Origin: Natronorubrum tibetense GA33 | GTDB lineage: Archaea > Halobacteriota > Halobacteria > Halobacteriales > Natrialbaceae | Length of the DNA: 64,000 nucleotides | Direction: 5' to 3' | Assembly: GCF_000383975.1 (NCBI RefSeq) | Contig: NZ_KB913017.1 | Span: forward strand, 2,841,527-2,905,526 | In this document: in pieces, positions 25,466 through 34,172 of the stretch | How the letters are laid out: every line of letters starts with the position of its first letter | How positions within the stretch are numbered: the first letter of the stretch is position 1 | The notes under the pieces: generated by a model | What the model was told of the DNA's origin: nothing | The model's input: the letters and a program-made list of their open reading frames with translations, nothing else | Database searches by the model: none | Made by a program: the position numbers and the translations under genes

Positions 25466-25565
25466 GGAGTCGACGACGCCGTCACCGTCTACTTTCGGCT
25501 GCGGACTCGAGCACCGGATTCCGGTGTGACAATACTGATATCCCTGCGGCCGACAGGCACAGGGT

Positions 25566-25988
25566 ATGGACGTCTTCTTCAGCGGCTCTATTCGCGGCGG
25601 ACGGTCCGATGTCGGCCTGTACGCGGAGCTGGTCGAGATCATCGAACGACACGGTACGGTCCTCACCGAACACGTCGGGGTGGAGGATATCGAGGCGAAA
25701 GAGGAGGCGGAGGGGCTTTCCGACGCCGACATCCACGATCAGGACGTCGCCTGGCTCCGACAGGCCGACTGTCTCGTAGCCGAGGTGTCGACGCCCAGTC
25801 TGGGCGTCGGCTACGAAATCGCCAGAGCGGTTGAGGGGGAAACGCCCGTACTCTGTCTGTACCGTCCCGCGGCGGATCACGACCTCTCCGCGATGATCCG
25901 CGGCAGCGACGCCATCAGCGTCCTCGAGTACGAGACGCCCGCGGACGTCGAGTCGGAACTCGAGGCGTTCGTTCAGCGGCACCGCTGA
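25566..25988 (+). CDS. Nucleoside 2-deoxyribosyltransferase-fold / DNPH1-like N-glycosidase
   Basis: A 140-residue protein. It has MDVFFSGSIRGGRSDVGLYAELVEIIERHG, IHDQDVAWLRQADCLVAEVSTPSLGVGYEIARAVE (with the catalytic Glu in VGYEIA), and CLYRP. This matches the DNPH1/Rcl group, which hydrolyses the glycosidic bond of deoxynucleoside monophosphates, notably 5-hydroxymethyl-dUMP, to keep damaged nucleotides out of DNA. Substrate preference cannot be read from sequence. It is a single gene, about 100 bp after the previous one. Confidence 0.87.
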   Translation: MDVFFSGSIRGGRSDVGLYAELVEIIERHGTVLTEHVGVEDIEAKEEAEGLSDADIHDQDVAWLRQADCLVAEVSTPSLGVGYEIARAVEGETPVLCLYRPAADHDLSAMIRGSDAISVLEYETPADVESELEAFVQRHR

Positions 25989-26056
25989 TCGGTACACCCG
26001 GTGTGAATACCTGGGACCGCATACCGATCGAGAGTCGAAAATTCGAATCGGACCGA

Positions 26057-26695
26057 TCAGTCGATCGTAACCTCGACCTCGAGGATCCCGAGGTACGGCG
26101 GTGCGTTGCCGCCGCTCTGGCGCAACTCGGTCGCGCTCGAGCCGATGTAGTCGTAGAACTCCGAGGGACTTTGCGGGATCACCGGCGTCCCGTCGTCGCG
26201 CTTGAGGTACGCCGGGGCGTCGGTTCGCTCGATACGGTCGACGCGCTCCTCCCAGTCGCTGCCGGCGTAGAGGAAGACGCCGAAGGAGAAGCGACCCGCG
26301 GCGAGCGCGTCGTGTTTCGTTTCGAACATCGTCGCCTCCTCGGTCTTGTACTCCTCGTCGCTCACCCACGCGAGCGCCGCCACGCCGTCGGCCTGCAAGA
26401 GGTAGAGATCCCAGCCGAGTTGGGCGTCGAACACGGCCCAGGTGTTTCGCGGACCGATCGTGTCGACTTCGACGCTAAACGCGGGGCGACTCCGCGACGG
26501 CTCGTGGATGAAGGTCGCGTCGTACCCCGGCGCGCGGATGCCCCGGTCGTGATAGACGACGCCGTCAACGGGGATGTCCACGTCGAGATTTTCCACGATC
26601 TCTCTGACGGAGAACGCGCCCTCGTCCTCTAAGTGGTCGACGAACGTGGGGAACCGGGAGACCGTCTTCCACGGTCGGTCGTCGGGTTGGCTCAT
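26057..26695 (-). CDS. Conserved haloarchaeal protein of unknown function
   Basis: A 212-residue protein from MSQPDDRPWKTVSRFPTFVDHLEDEGAFSVREIVENLD. It is rich in aromatics and has a beta-rich middle (GYDATFIHEPSRSRPAFSVEVDTIGPRNTWAVFDAQLGWDLYLLQADGVAALAW). It has no signal peptide, no membrane segments and no motif I recognise. It is divergent from the rqcH gene, with the 186 bp between them shared. Codon bias and acidic composition support a real gene. Confidence 0.72.
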   Translation of the reverse strand: MSQPDDRPWKTVSRFPTFVDHLEDEGAFSVREIVENLDVDIPVDGVVYHDRGIRAPGYDATFIHEPSRSRPAFSVEVDTIGPRNTWAVFDAQLGWDLYLLQADGVAALAWVSDEEYKTEEATMFETKHDALAAGRFSFGVFLYAGSDWEERVDRIERTDAPAYLKRDDGTPVIPQSPSEFYDYIGSSATELRQSGGNAPPYLGILEVEVTID

Positions 26696-26881
26696 GGCTG
26701 GCGGCCTCCGGTGACCCGTTCGCACCGCTGGACGCGGCAGCCCTCCCGCTTCCGTCCGGTGTCGGCAGTGTCGCTCATACGGTCACGAAGGAGGGCAGCG
26801 CGGATTAGTGTTTTCGACTGTAGCTCCAGCCCGCTGCAGCCAGGCCGGAGCGACACGCCTTTTTGACAGCGCCGGGCAGGT

Positions 26882-29068
26882 ATGAACATGGATCCAAAGC
26901 GGGAGCTTACGAGCGTCGACCTCGCTGCCCTCGTCGGGGAGTTCGGTGCCTACGAGGGGGCCAAGGTCGACAAGGCCTACCTCTACGGCGACGATCTCGT
27001 CCGACTCAAGATGCGGGACTTCGATCGGGGTCGTCTCGAACTCATCATCGAGGTGGGCGAGGTCAAACGCGCCCACACGGTTGCCCCCGAGCGAGTGCCG
27101 GACGCCCCGGGCCGACCGCCGCAGTTCGCGATGATGCTTCGGAATCGTCTGTCTGGGGCCGACTTCGCCGGCGTCGAGCAGTTCGAGTTCGACCGCATCC
27201 TCGAGTTCACGTTCGAGCGCGAGGACGGCACCACCCGGATCATCGTCGAACTGTTTGGACAGGGGAACGTCGCCGTCACCGACGGCGAGTACGAGGTGAT
27301 CGACTGCCTCGAGACCGTTCGCCTGAAGTCGAGGACGGTCGTTCCGGGGTCGCGCTACGAGTTCCCCGACAGCCGGACGAACCCGTTGACGGTCTCCCGC
27401 GAGGTGTTCGATCACGAGATGGAGGAGTCGGACACCGACGTCGTCCGTACGCTTGCGACCCAACTCAACTTCGGCGGCCTCTACGCCGAGGAGATCTGCA
27501 CCCGCGCGGGCGTCGAGAAGGCGATGGACATCAGCGACGCCGGCGAGGACGTCTACGACCGACTCTACGAGGCGATCGAACGGCTGGCGCTCGATCTGCG
27601 AAACAGTAATTTCGATCCGCGACTCTACTTCGCGGACGAGGGCGAGGACGGCGATGACAGCGAGGATGGCGGAGAGAACGAAACGGGAGACAACGGCGAC
27701 TCGAGTCCGGAGCGCGTCGTCGACGCGACGCCGTTCCCGCTCGAGGAACACGTCGAACTGCCCTCGGAGCCGTACGACACCTATCTGAGCGCGCTCGACG
27801 ACTATTTCTTCCGGCTCGAACTCGAGGAGGAAGGCGAACCGGACCCGACCGACCAGCGCCCCGACTTCGAGGAGGAGATCGCCAAACAGGAACGCATCAT
27901 CGAGCAACAGCAGGGGGCGATCGAGGGCTTCGAGCAGGAGGCCGACATGCTGCGCGAGCAGGCGGAGTCGCTGTACGCCGAGTACGGCCTGGTCGACGAC
28001 ATCCTCTCGACGATTCAGGAGGCGCGCGCCCAGGACCGGCCCTGGGACGAGATCGAGGAGCGCTTCGAGGCCGGCGCGGAACAGGGGATTGAGGCCGCCG
28101 AGGCGGTCATCGACGTCGACGGTAGCGAGGGCGTCGTGACCGTCGACGTCGACGGCGAGTACATCGATCTCGAGACCACACAGGGCGTCGAGCAGAACGC
28201 CGACCGACTCTACACCGAGGCCAAAGCCGTCGAGGATAAAAAGGAGGGGGCGCTTTCGGCCATCGAAAACACCCGGAAGGATCTCCAGGAAGCCAAGCGT
28301 CGTCGCGACCAGTGGGAGGCCGACGATGGCGAGGACGAGGGAGACGACGCGGACGAGGAGGAGCGCGAGGATCGAGATTGGCTCTCGATGCCCTCCGTTC
28401 CGGTCCGCGAGAACGAGCCCTGGTACGACCGGTTCCGCTGGTTCTACACCAGCGACGGCTACCTCGTGATCGGTGGACGCAACGCCGACCAGAACGAGGA
28501 GTTGGTGAAAAAGTACCTCGAGCCCGGCGACAAAGTGCTCCACACGCAGGCCCACGGCGGCCCCGTCACCGTCCTAAAGGCGACCGATCCGAGTGAGGCG
28601 TCCTCCTCGGACATCGAACTGCCCGAAACGAGCATCGAGGAGGCCGCCCAGTTCGCCGTCTCCTACGCGTCGGTCTGGAAGGACGGCCGCTACGCGGGCG
28701 ACGTCTACGCGGTCGACTCCGACCAGGTCACGAAGACGCCCGAGAGCGGGGAGTACCTCGAAAAAGGTGGCTTTGCGATCCGCGGCGACCGAACCTACTA
28801 CGACGACACGCCCGTCGGAGTCGCGGTCGGCATCCAGTGTGAACCATATACGCGCGTTATCGGCGGGCCGCCGTCGGCCATCGTGGATCAGGCGGCGACG
28901 ACGATCGAACTCGAGCCCGGTCGCTATGCGCAGGCCGACGCGGCCAAACGGATTTATCGACGGTTCCGCGAGCAGTTCGAGGACGAGTCGTTCGTCCGCA
29001 AGATCGCCAGCCCGGATCGCATTCAACACTTCATGCCACCGGGCGGGAGTCGGATCGCTGAGGAGTGA
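26882..29068 (+). CDS. rqcH: Ribosome rescue factor RqcH/NEMF (NFACT protein)
   Basis: A 728-residue protein. It starts (M)NMDPKRELTSVDLAALVGEFGAYEGAKVDKAYLY with the NFACT-N domain (to about 200), then tandem helix-hairpin-helix, an acidic insert and a coiled coil (about 330-490, RQEREI-type heptads). The NFACT-R domain around 505-640 contains WYDRFRWFYTSDGYLVIGGRNADQNEELVKKYL and THAQAHGGPV-like sequence. NEMF/Rqc2 family proteins bind the stalled large subunit and add C-terminal tails (alanine in bacteria and archaea). A second ATG two codons inside is possible. It is not adjacent to pelota, which lies about 10 kb away. Confidence 0.93.
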   Translation: MNMDPKRELTSVDLAALVGEFGAYEGAKVDKAYLYGDDLVRLKMRDFDRGRLELIIEVGEVKRAHTVAPERVPDAPGRPPQFAMMLRNRLSGADFAGVEQFEFDRILEFTFEREDGTTRIIVELFGQGNVAVTDGEYEVIDCLETVRLKSRTVVPGSRYEFPDSRTNPLTVSREVFDHEMEESDTDVVRTLATQLNFGGLYAEEICTRAGVEKAMDISDAGEDVYDRLYEAIERLALDLRNSNFDPRLYFADEGEDGDDSEDGGENETGDNGDSSPERVVDATPFPLEEHVELPSEPYDTYLSALDDYFFRLELEEEGEPDPTDQRPDFEEEIAKQERIIEQQQGAIEGFEQEADMLREQAESLYAEYGLVDDILSTIQEARAQDRPWDEIEERFEAGAEQGIEAAEAVIDVDGSEGVVTVDVDGEYIDLETTQGVEQNADRLYTEAKAVEDKKEGALSAIENTRKDLQEAKRRRDQWEADDGEDEGDDADEEEREDRDWLSMPSVPVRENEPWYDRFRWFYTSDGYLVIGGRNADQNEELVKKYLEPGDKVLHTQAHGGPVTVLKATDPSEASSSDIELPETSIEEAAQFAVSYASVWKDGRYAGDVYAVDSDQVTKTPESGEYLEKGGFAIRGDRTYYDDTPVGVAVGIQCEPYTRVIGGPPSAIVDQAATTIELEPGRYAQADAAKRIYRRFREQFEDESFVRKIASPDRIQHFMPPGGSRIAEE

Positions 29069-29157
29069 CTGGTCGGTGAGCCAGCAGTCCGGCGCGAAAG
29101 CAGCTATCGAACCGGGCTTAATGTTGTTATCTTGAGGGACTGTCGATCGTCCCGGTC

Positions 29158-29195
29158 CGAGACGCGGTCGGTTCGCCCGACCAAATCGCGTCTCG
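29158..29195. other. Two-tier hairpin between rqcH and the cDPG operon
   Basis: A 9-bp perfect stem (arms at 29158-29166 and 29187-29195) encloses an inner GTCGG/CCGAC stem (29167-29171 and 29177-29181) with a short loop. It lies 89 bp past the rqcH stop and upstream of the likely TATA element of the next gene (about 29245-29251). It is therefore more likely a 3' end or processing structure of the rqcH transcript, or a binding site, than a 5' leader element of cpgS. Confidence 0.4.
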
Positions 29196-29302
29196 AGGAT
29201 ACGATCTTCGCTGCGGGAATGTCACCGCTACACCTCTAGGCGGTGTTATAGCATGGCTAGTGTTTTTTCTCGACAAGGGTGGGGAGAATGGTACCGAAGC
29301 TC

Positions 29303-30733
29303 ATGAGTGAGACATCAACTAATGCGAAAATGCCCCTTCACCTGTCCGACGCCGCCCTCGACCGACTCGATGGGGACGACGCCATCTGCCTGGTCGACGG
29401 GGAGCATTATCCGCCAGTAACGACGGCAACGCTCGAGGCACTCGAAGCGAACGACGCGGTTGTCTCCGGACTCGTCTTTCTGGGTGGGACCGAAAAAATC
29501 GAAGACCCGACGGAGGCGTTAGCAGCAACCGGAACTGCCGCCGAAATCTATACCCCGGACGGTGACGTTCTCGACGCGATCGAACGGGCGATTCTCGAAC
29601 AGGACCCGTCGCTCGTCGTCGACCTGTCGGACGAACCGGTCGTGACCTACGAGGATCGATTCGAGATCGCATCGATGATCTTAACCCACGGCGTCGACTA
29701 CATCGGTGCGGATTTCGTCTTCGAGAGCCCGGAGGCGAACGACGTGCTCGAACAGCCGAGTCTCTCAATCATCGGGACGGGAAAACGGATCGGAAAGACC
29801 GCTGTGAGCGTCTCGATCGCCCGGACGATGGACGAGGAGGGATACGATCCGACGATTGTTTGCATGGGCCGTGGTGGGCCGCCCGACCCGGTCGTCGTCG
29901 ACACGAGCGAGCGAACGATCGACGCGGATGCGCTCATCGAACTGGCGGAACGCGGGGAACACGCCGCGTCGGACTACCTGGAGGATGCGCTGCTCGCCGA
30001 CGTGCCCACCGTCGGCTGCAGGCGGTGTGGTGGCGGAATGGCGGGCAATCCCGTCGCCTCGAACGTGGTCGCTGGAGCCGAGCGGACGGCCGACCTCGCC
30101 GACGGCTTCGTCATCATGGAAGGGTCGGGTGCGACGATGCCCCCGGTCGAGACGGACGCGAGGATCGCCCTCATCGGGGCGGCCCAGCCGCTCGAGCACA
30201 TTCTACAGTACTTCGGGCAGTATCGCGTGCAAACGTCGGATCTGGCGGTGGTGACGATGTGCGAGGAACCGCTTGCAAGCGACGAGAAGGTACGACGAAT
30301 CGAGGAGGGGATCACCAGTATCGCCCCGGATATCGAGTATCTACTGACGACGTTCAGACCGGAGCCTGACGAGGACATCGCCGGACGATCGGTCTTCGTC
30401 GCCACGACCGCACCGGAGTCGATCGCACCCACTATCGAAACGACTCTCGAGGAGGAGCACGGCTGCGACGTCGTCGGCCTCAGTACCAACCTCTCGAACC
30501 GGCCCAAACTCCGGACAGATCTGGACGACGGAATTGGCGATGCCGACGTGTTGCTCACCGAGATCAAAGCCGCCTCGATCGACGTCGCCGGGCGATACGC
30601 GAAGGAGAACGGACTGGAAATCGTGTTCATGCACAACGAAGCGACGCCGATCCGCGGGAGCGTCGACAGCTTGGATTCGGGGGTGGTCTCGCTCTGTGAA
30701 CGAACGCTTGCCGACCACAGCCCGAACGAATGA
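29303..30733 (+). CDS. cpgS: Cyclic 2,3-diphosphoglycerate synthetase
   Basis: A 476-residue protein. The N-terminal ICLVDGEHYPPVTTATLEAL is typical of the family, followed by GVDYIGADFVFESP. A P-loop-type segment IIGTGKRIGKTAVSVSIAR precedes MGRGGPPDP. Then come CRRCGGGMAGNP, MEGSGATMPPVETDA and LTEIKAASIDVAGRYAKENGLE. The enzyme uses ATP to close 2,3-diphosphoglycerate into the cyclic pyrophosphate. Starts at 29288 and 29279 (GTG) are also possible, and I chose MSETST. The last bases overlap the downstream 2-phosphoglycerate kinase gene (ATGA), which would make the substrate. Likely TATA near 29245-29251. Confidence 0.9.
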   Translation: MSETSTNAKMPLHLSDAALDRLDGDDAICLVDGEHYPPVTTATLEALEANDAVVSGLVFLGGTEKIEDPTEALAATGTAAEIYTPDGDVLDAIERAILEQDPSLVVDLSDEPVVTYEDRFEIASMILTHGVDYIGADFVFESPEANDVLEQPSLSIIGTGKRIGKTAVSVSIARTMDEEGYDPTIVCMGRGGPPDPVVVDTSERTIDADALIELAERGEHAASDYLEDALLADVPTVGCRRCGGGMAGNPVASNVVAGAERTADLADGFVIMEGSGATMPPVETDARIALIGAAQPLEHILQYFGQYRVQTSDLAVVTMCEEPLASDEKVRRIEEGITSIAPDIEYLLTTFRPEPDEDIAGRSVFVATTAPESIAPTIETTLEEEHGCDVVGLSTNLSNRPKLRTDLDDGIGDADVLLTEIKAASIDVAGRYAKENGLEIVFMHNEATPIRGSVDSLDSGVVSLCERTLADHSPNE

Positions 30734-31611
30734 CGGACGTACTCAAAGACGGGAACAAACATCCGTTCTCGAAGGGACTGCTTGCCACCTCGCTGGCGAT
30801 CACCGGATTACCACTGGAGGAACGATACGAGATCGTCAGGGAGATCGATTGCGAACTCGATCGGGTCGAGGTCGTCCACTCGAGGGAGATCCAACAGCTG
30901 GTGCAACGGAAACTGCAAGAGAGAGGATTGCAAAGAGAGGAGAAATTTTACAGGGTAACCAGACAGCTGTCGGAGCTGGAGAAACCGCTGTTTATCCTGC
31001 TGGGCGGCACCGCAGGGATCGGCAAGTCGACGCTCGCCATCGAACTCGCTCACCGACTCGACATCAATAGGATCATCGAAACCGACACTGTCCGCGAGAT
31101 CATGCGAAATATGGTATCGACGGAACTGGTCCCGTCCCTGTACCGGTCCAGTTTCAACGCCGACGAAACGGTGAAAGCCGACCTGGTGGATGACCCCCTC
31201 ATCTACGGGTTCAATCAGCAGGTCAACGTCGTGAGTACAGGGGTCAAGCCGGTCATCGATAGGGGCATCGAAGAGGGCGTGAACTCGATCGTCGACGGCG
31301 TCCACGTCGTGCCGGGATATCTGGGGATGAGGGATCGGGACGACTGTCATACCTTTCGGTACGTTCTCGAGGTGCCGGATGAAGGGGAACACGGCAGACG
31401 GTTTCAGACCAGAGCGAACACGAGCAACAGGAACGCCGGACGGTACCTCGAGAACATCGAGGACATCCGGACGCTTCAGGAGTACATCGTCGAGGAAGGG
31501 AGACGGAACGGAGCGACGATTATCACCAACGAGAATATGGAACAGACGATCGAGGAGATCATAGACGACGTGACGACCGAACTGGAGCCGCTAGTGGCAT
31601 CTTCAGCTTGA
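30730..31611 (+). CDS. 2-phosphoglycerate kinase
   Basis: A 293-residue protein. An ATP-cone-like N-terminus (SKGLLATSLAITGLPLEERYEI VREI region) is followed by a P-loop kinase domain: Walker A is LLGGTAGIGKSTLAIELA (about residue 95), then RIIETDTVREIMRNM, SSFNADETVKADLVDDPLIYGFNQQ and VDGVHVVPGYL. This is the 2-phosphoglycerate kinase of cDPG-making methanogens, which forms 2,3-diphosphoglycerate for the upstream cpgS product. It overlaps cpgS by 4 bp. Thirteen of 26 arginine codons are AGA or AGG, unlike the neighbouring core genes, which use CGN almost exclusively. That bias suggests acquisition from a non-haloarchaeal source. Confidence 0.9.
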   Translation: MTDVLKDGNKHPFSKGLLATSLAITGLPLEERYEIVREIDCELDRVEVVHSREIQQLVQRKLQERGLQREEKFYRVTRQLSELEKPLFILLGGTAGIGKSTLAIELAHRLDINRIIETDTVREIMRNMVSTELVPSLYRSSFNADETVKADLVDDPLIYGFNQQVNVVSTGVKPVIDRGIEEGVNSIVDGVHVVPGYLGMRDRDDCHTFRYVLEVPDEGEHGRRFQTRANTSNRNAGRYLENIEDIRTLQEYIVEEGRRNGATIITNENMEQTIEEIIDDVTTELEPLVASSA

Positions 31612-31788
31612 CATGGAGCGTCGAATCCAGTCGTGGCGGTTGGTTCGGCCCTGCAGTCACCGACTGAGAAGCGACGAATCGACTCGGGGGATCTTCCAAA
31701 TGCCGCCGACGGCGACGAAGAGACGAACGACACCTACGGACGATGCACGTCCGCTCGCACGATCGCACACTGACAATTCACAGCAGGA

Positions 31789-32568
31789 ATGGTAGTTGCA
31801 GATCTCCACGTACACACGACGAACTCGGATGGAACCCTAACGCTTTCGACGCTTCCCGAAGCCGCTGAACGGGCTGGCGTCGAGGCAGTTGCAGTCACCG
31901 ATCACGATCGGGTCCATCCCGATCTGGATCGTCCGCTGACCAGTTGTGACGGAATCGAAATCGTCCACGGCATCGAACTGGGCGTGACAACCGGAACGCT
32001 GCGCGTCGACCTGCTCGGCTACGGCGTCCGGCGATCGGAGCGTCTGCAGGAACTCCTCGAGACGGTACAAGCGAACCGGGTCGAGCGCGCACGACAGATT
32101 GTGGCCGGCGTCGAGGACAGACTCGGCGTCGAGTTAGATATCGACGTCGAACCCGGAATCCATCGGACGCACATCGCCCACGCGATCGACCGCAGCGACG
32201 CGCCGTACGATTACCGACGCGCCAGAGACGAACTCATCGGAGACGGCTGTCCGTGCCACGTCTCGCGGACGGTTCCCGGATTCGATCGCGGACGACGCGT
32301 GCTCTCGGAGGCCTGTGCACTGGTCGGACTCGCACACCCGCTGCGGTACCCCGATCCGGAGCGCGCACTGGCGCTATCCGCGGACCTCGACGCCGTCGAA
32401 CTCGCCTATCCTTACGACCGGGCCGTCGACGTCGAACCCGTCGTGGCGGCGATCGACGACCACGACCTGGTGCCGACGGGTGGGAGTGACGCCCACGACG
32501 ACCGACTCGGACTTGCTGGGGTGGACCGAGCAACCTACGATCGTGTTCGATCGAGAATACTGGATTGA
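31789..32568 (+). CDS. PHP-domain phosphoesterase
   Basis: A 259-residue protein with the PHP metal-binding motifs in order: ADLHVHTTNSDGTLTLSTL, AVTDHDRVHPD, GIELG, GLAHPLRYP and TGGSDAHDDRLG. These are the signature histidines and aspartates of the family, which hydrolyses phosphoester bonds (histidinol phosphatase, RNase AM/YciV-type nucleases). The length suits a stand-alone nucleotide phosphatase. It follows the cDPG operon by 177 bp. Whether it belongs to the same pathway, for example opening or dephosphorylating cDPG, is speculation. Confidence 0.87.
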   Translation: MVVADLHVHTTNSDGTLTLSTLPEAAERAGVEAVAVTDHDRVHPDLDRPLTSCDGIEIVHGIELGVTTGTLRVDLLGYGVRRSERLQELLETVQANRVERARQIVAGVEDRLGVELDIDVEPGIHRTHIAHAIDRSDAPYDYRRARDELIGDGCPCHVSRTVPGFDRGRRVLSEACALVGLAHPLRYPDPERALALSADLDAVELAYPYDRAVDVEPVVAAIDDHDLVPTGGSDAHDDRLGLAGVDRATYDRVRSRILD

Positions 32569-33068
32569 GGCGGTCTGGGTAACAGACCGAGCAACCCCGA
32601 TACGGGTCGCGGTCGCCCCGGTCGTGGCGTACTGCAGTCAGGCGTTGCTTCCCCGCGTTAGTCATACAGTTAGTTATTATCGCTCACGGCTGCTACTGGA
32701 GCGCAGTGGAGGTCTATATACTCCTCCCTTTGACTCATATACAGCGTTATCTACTCCCGTTGTTTTCTGAAACGTGTGGCGAAGGCCGTGGTTGATCGGT
32801 GGAACGAACAGTCGCCGATTGTAGCGGAGCCCCAACACTCGAGAGGCGTCCGAACTGAGACGGATAGACCAGCCGAATCGGGCTGTCAGTGCTGGCTACC
32901 GATGTTACACCACTGCAAAAAGCGTGGACGATCGAACGTCGAGAGTCATCCGTCCTCAGTGACGATCCATACAGCAACCGCCGCATCGGTCCGGGCCGGC
33001 GTCGAACCCCCACAACCCACACAAAAATGAGGAATACTCGCTCACGAGCCAGCCGATCGCCAGTCGTA
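32569..33068. other. Intergenic region between the two PHP genes
   Basis: About 500 bp. It holds the TATA palindrome at 32708-32727 and otherwise sequence of mixed composition. An 84-codon frame (32776-33030) starts with GTG about 50 bp past the palindrome. It is basic and Cys/His-containing, overlaps another weak frame, and does not show haloarchaeal acidity, so I do not call it a gene. Confidence 0.45.
32708..32727. promoter_or_regulatory. Inverted repeat enclosing a TATA-like core
   Basis: GGAGG (32708-32712) and CCTCC (32723-32727) flank a central TATATA (32715-32720), a palindrome whose centre is a TATA box. This looks like an operator built over a promoter. The first credible gene downstream, the second PHP protein, starts more than 300 bp away, so either it has a long leader or a small unrecognised gene lies between. 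Confidence 0.4.
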
Positions 33069-34097
33069 ATGAATCCCTACGCTGCCGTCGACTGGGAGAC
33101 CACCGACCAGTGTCTCTCCCAGTTTCACCTCCACGAGCCGCGAAACTGGATCGATCCGGAGTCGGCCACTCACGACCCAGCCGGCGAGATAGCCGACGGC
33201 GGGGATCAAGAGCGATCCTCGCCCGGGGATCTCATCGACAAGTACCAGTTCGCCGGCTACAGTGCCCTCGCCGTGACCGAACACGAGTACTACGTCGACG
33301 GGACCAAGCACAAAGGCGAGCCCTTCTTCGAGGACCTCGACGTGACCAGCTGGCCGTGGTCGCAGTGGGAGCGAAACGGAGGGACAGGCGACATGATTCC
33401 GATACAGGGTGCCGAGCTGCGCGGAACCGTCGAGGGTATCGACGAGCGCCACGATATCGTGAGTCTCGGAACCGATCTCGGACACGGTCGCGGACAATCC
33501 CTCCTGCAAGTCGCCACCGAAATCGATGAGCGTGGTGGCGTCTCGTTTCTCCCACACCCGGGGCGATACCCCCAGCCCGAAGGTCTCGAAGCCTACGTGG
33601 AGTTGTTCGAGCGGGTCGAAACCGTACTTGGTGTCGAGGCGTTCAACGCGCGAGACCGGTATCCAGGTTGCCGGAACATCTGGGACGAGCTACTCGTCGA
33701 GTTCGGATCTCGACGACCGATTTGGGCGTTCGCAAACGACGATTATCACGCCAGGCCACGGTCGCCGGAAAACGAGCGATTCGATCGCTCTCGAACCGTA
33801 CTGTTACTCGAGGAACGATCGCCGGCGGGCGTCATCGACGCGTTGCGGGCTGGCCGAACTTACGTTCAGTACAACGGAGACAGTATCGCCCCGGCAATCG
33901 ACTCGATCACCGTCGACGACGGTCGCGCTCGCGTCGCGTCGCCGGAGGCGACGTCGGTTCGGTGGATCGGTGACGGCGACCCAATTGACACCGGAACCAC
34001 CCTCTCGCTGAGGGACGTGTCGAGCACGTACGTTCGCGCTGAAGCGTCCGTGCCGGGTGGCGCGGTAAGCTGCACACAACCACTGTTTCTCTCCTGA
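33069..34097 (+). CDS. PHP-superfamily protein with C-terminal beta domain
   Basis: A 342-residue protein from MNPYAAVDWETTDQCLSQFHLHEPRNW. The PHP fold is visible but variant: QFHLHEP in place of HxHxxxSDG, GYSALAVTEHEYYVDG, IQGAELRG, VSFLPHPGRYPQPEG and WAFANDDYHARPRS. After residue about 270 comes an extra beta-rich domain (SITVDDGRARVASPEATSVRWIGDGDPIDTGTTL), seen in several PHP proteins of secreted or carbohydrate contexts. No signal peptide is clear. An ATG at 33027 would add 14 basic residues. The function is not known, and a phosphodiesterase is likely. Confidence 0.8.
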   Translation: MNPYAAVDWETTDQCLSQFHLHEPRNWIDPESATHDPAGEIADGGDQERSSPGDLIDKYQFAGYSALAVTEHEYYVDGTKHKGEPFFEDLDVTSWPWSQWERNGGTGDMIPIQGAELRGTVEGIDERHDIVSLGTDLGHGRGQSLLQVATEIDERGGVSFLPHPGRYPQPEGLEAYVELFERVETVLGVEAFNARDRYPGCRNIWDELLVEFGSRRPIWAFANDDYHARPRSPENERFDRSRTVLLLEERSPAGVIDALRAGRTYVQYNGDSIAPAIDSITVDDGRARVASPEATSVRWIGDGDPIDTGTTLSLRDVSSTYVRAEASVPGGAVSCTQPLFLS

Positions 34098-34172
34098 GAC
34101 GGTCTATTCTGGATAGTCTGGCTGATCCCTTCGCCAGGCCGTTGGAACGGCGTTTGTGCGATCGCTGTCGAC

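Noticed and set aside
32776-33030. 84-codon GTG-started frame after the TATA palindrome
   Set aside because: Basic composition and overlap with the upstream part of the next frame; kept only as a possibility under the palindrome finding.
31789-34097. The two PHP proteins as certain members of the cDPG pathway
   Set aside because: They are separated from the operon by 177 bp and 500 bp and have variant PHP motifs; no sequence feature ties them to cDPG.
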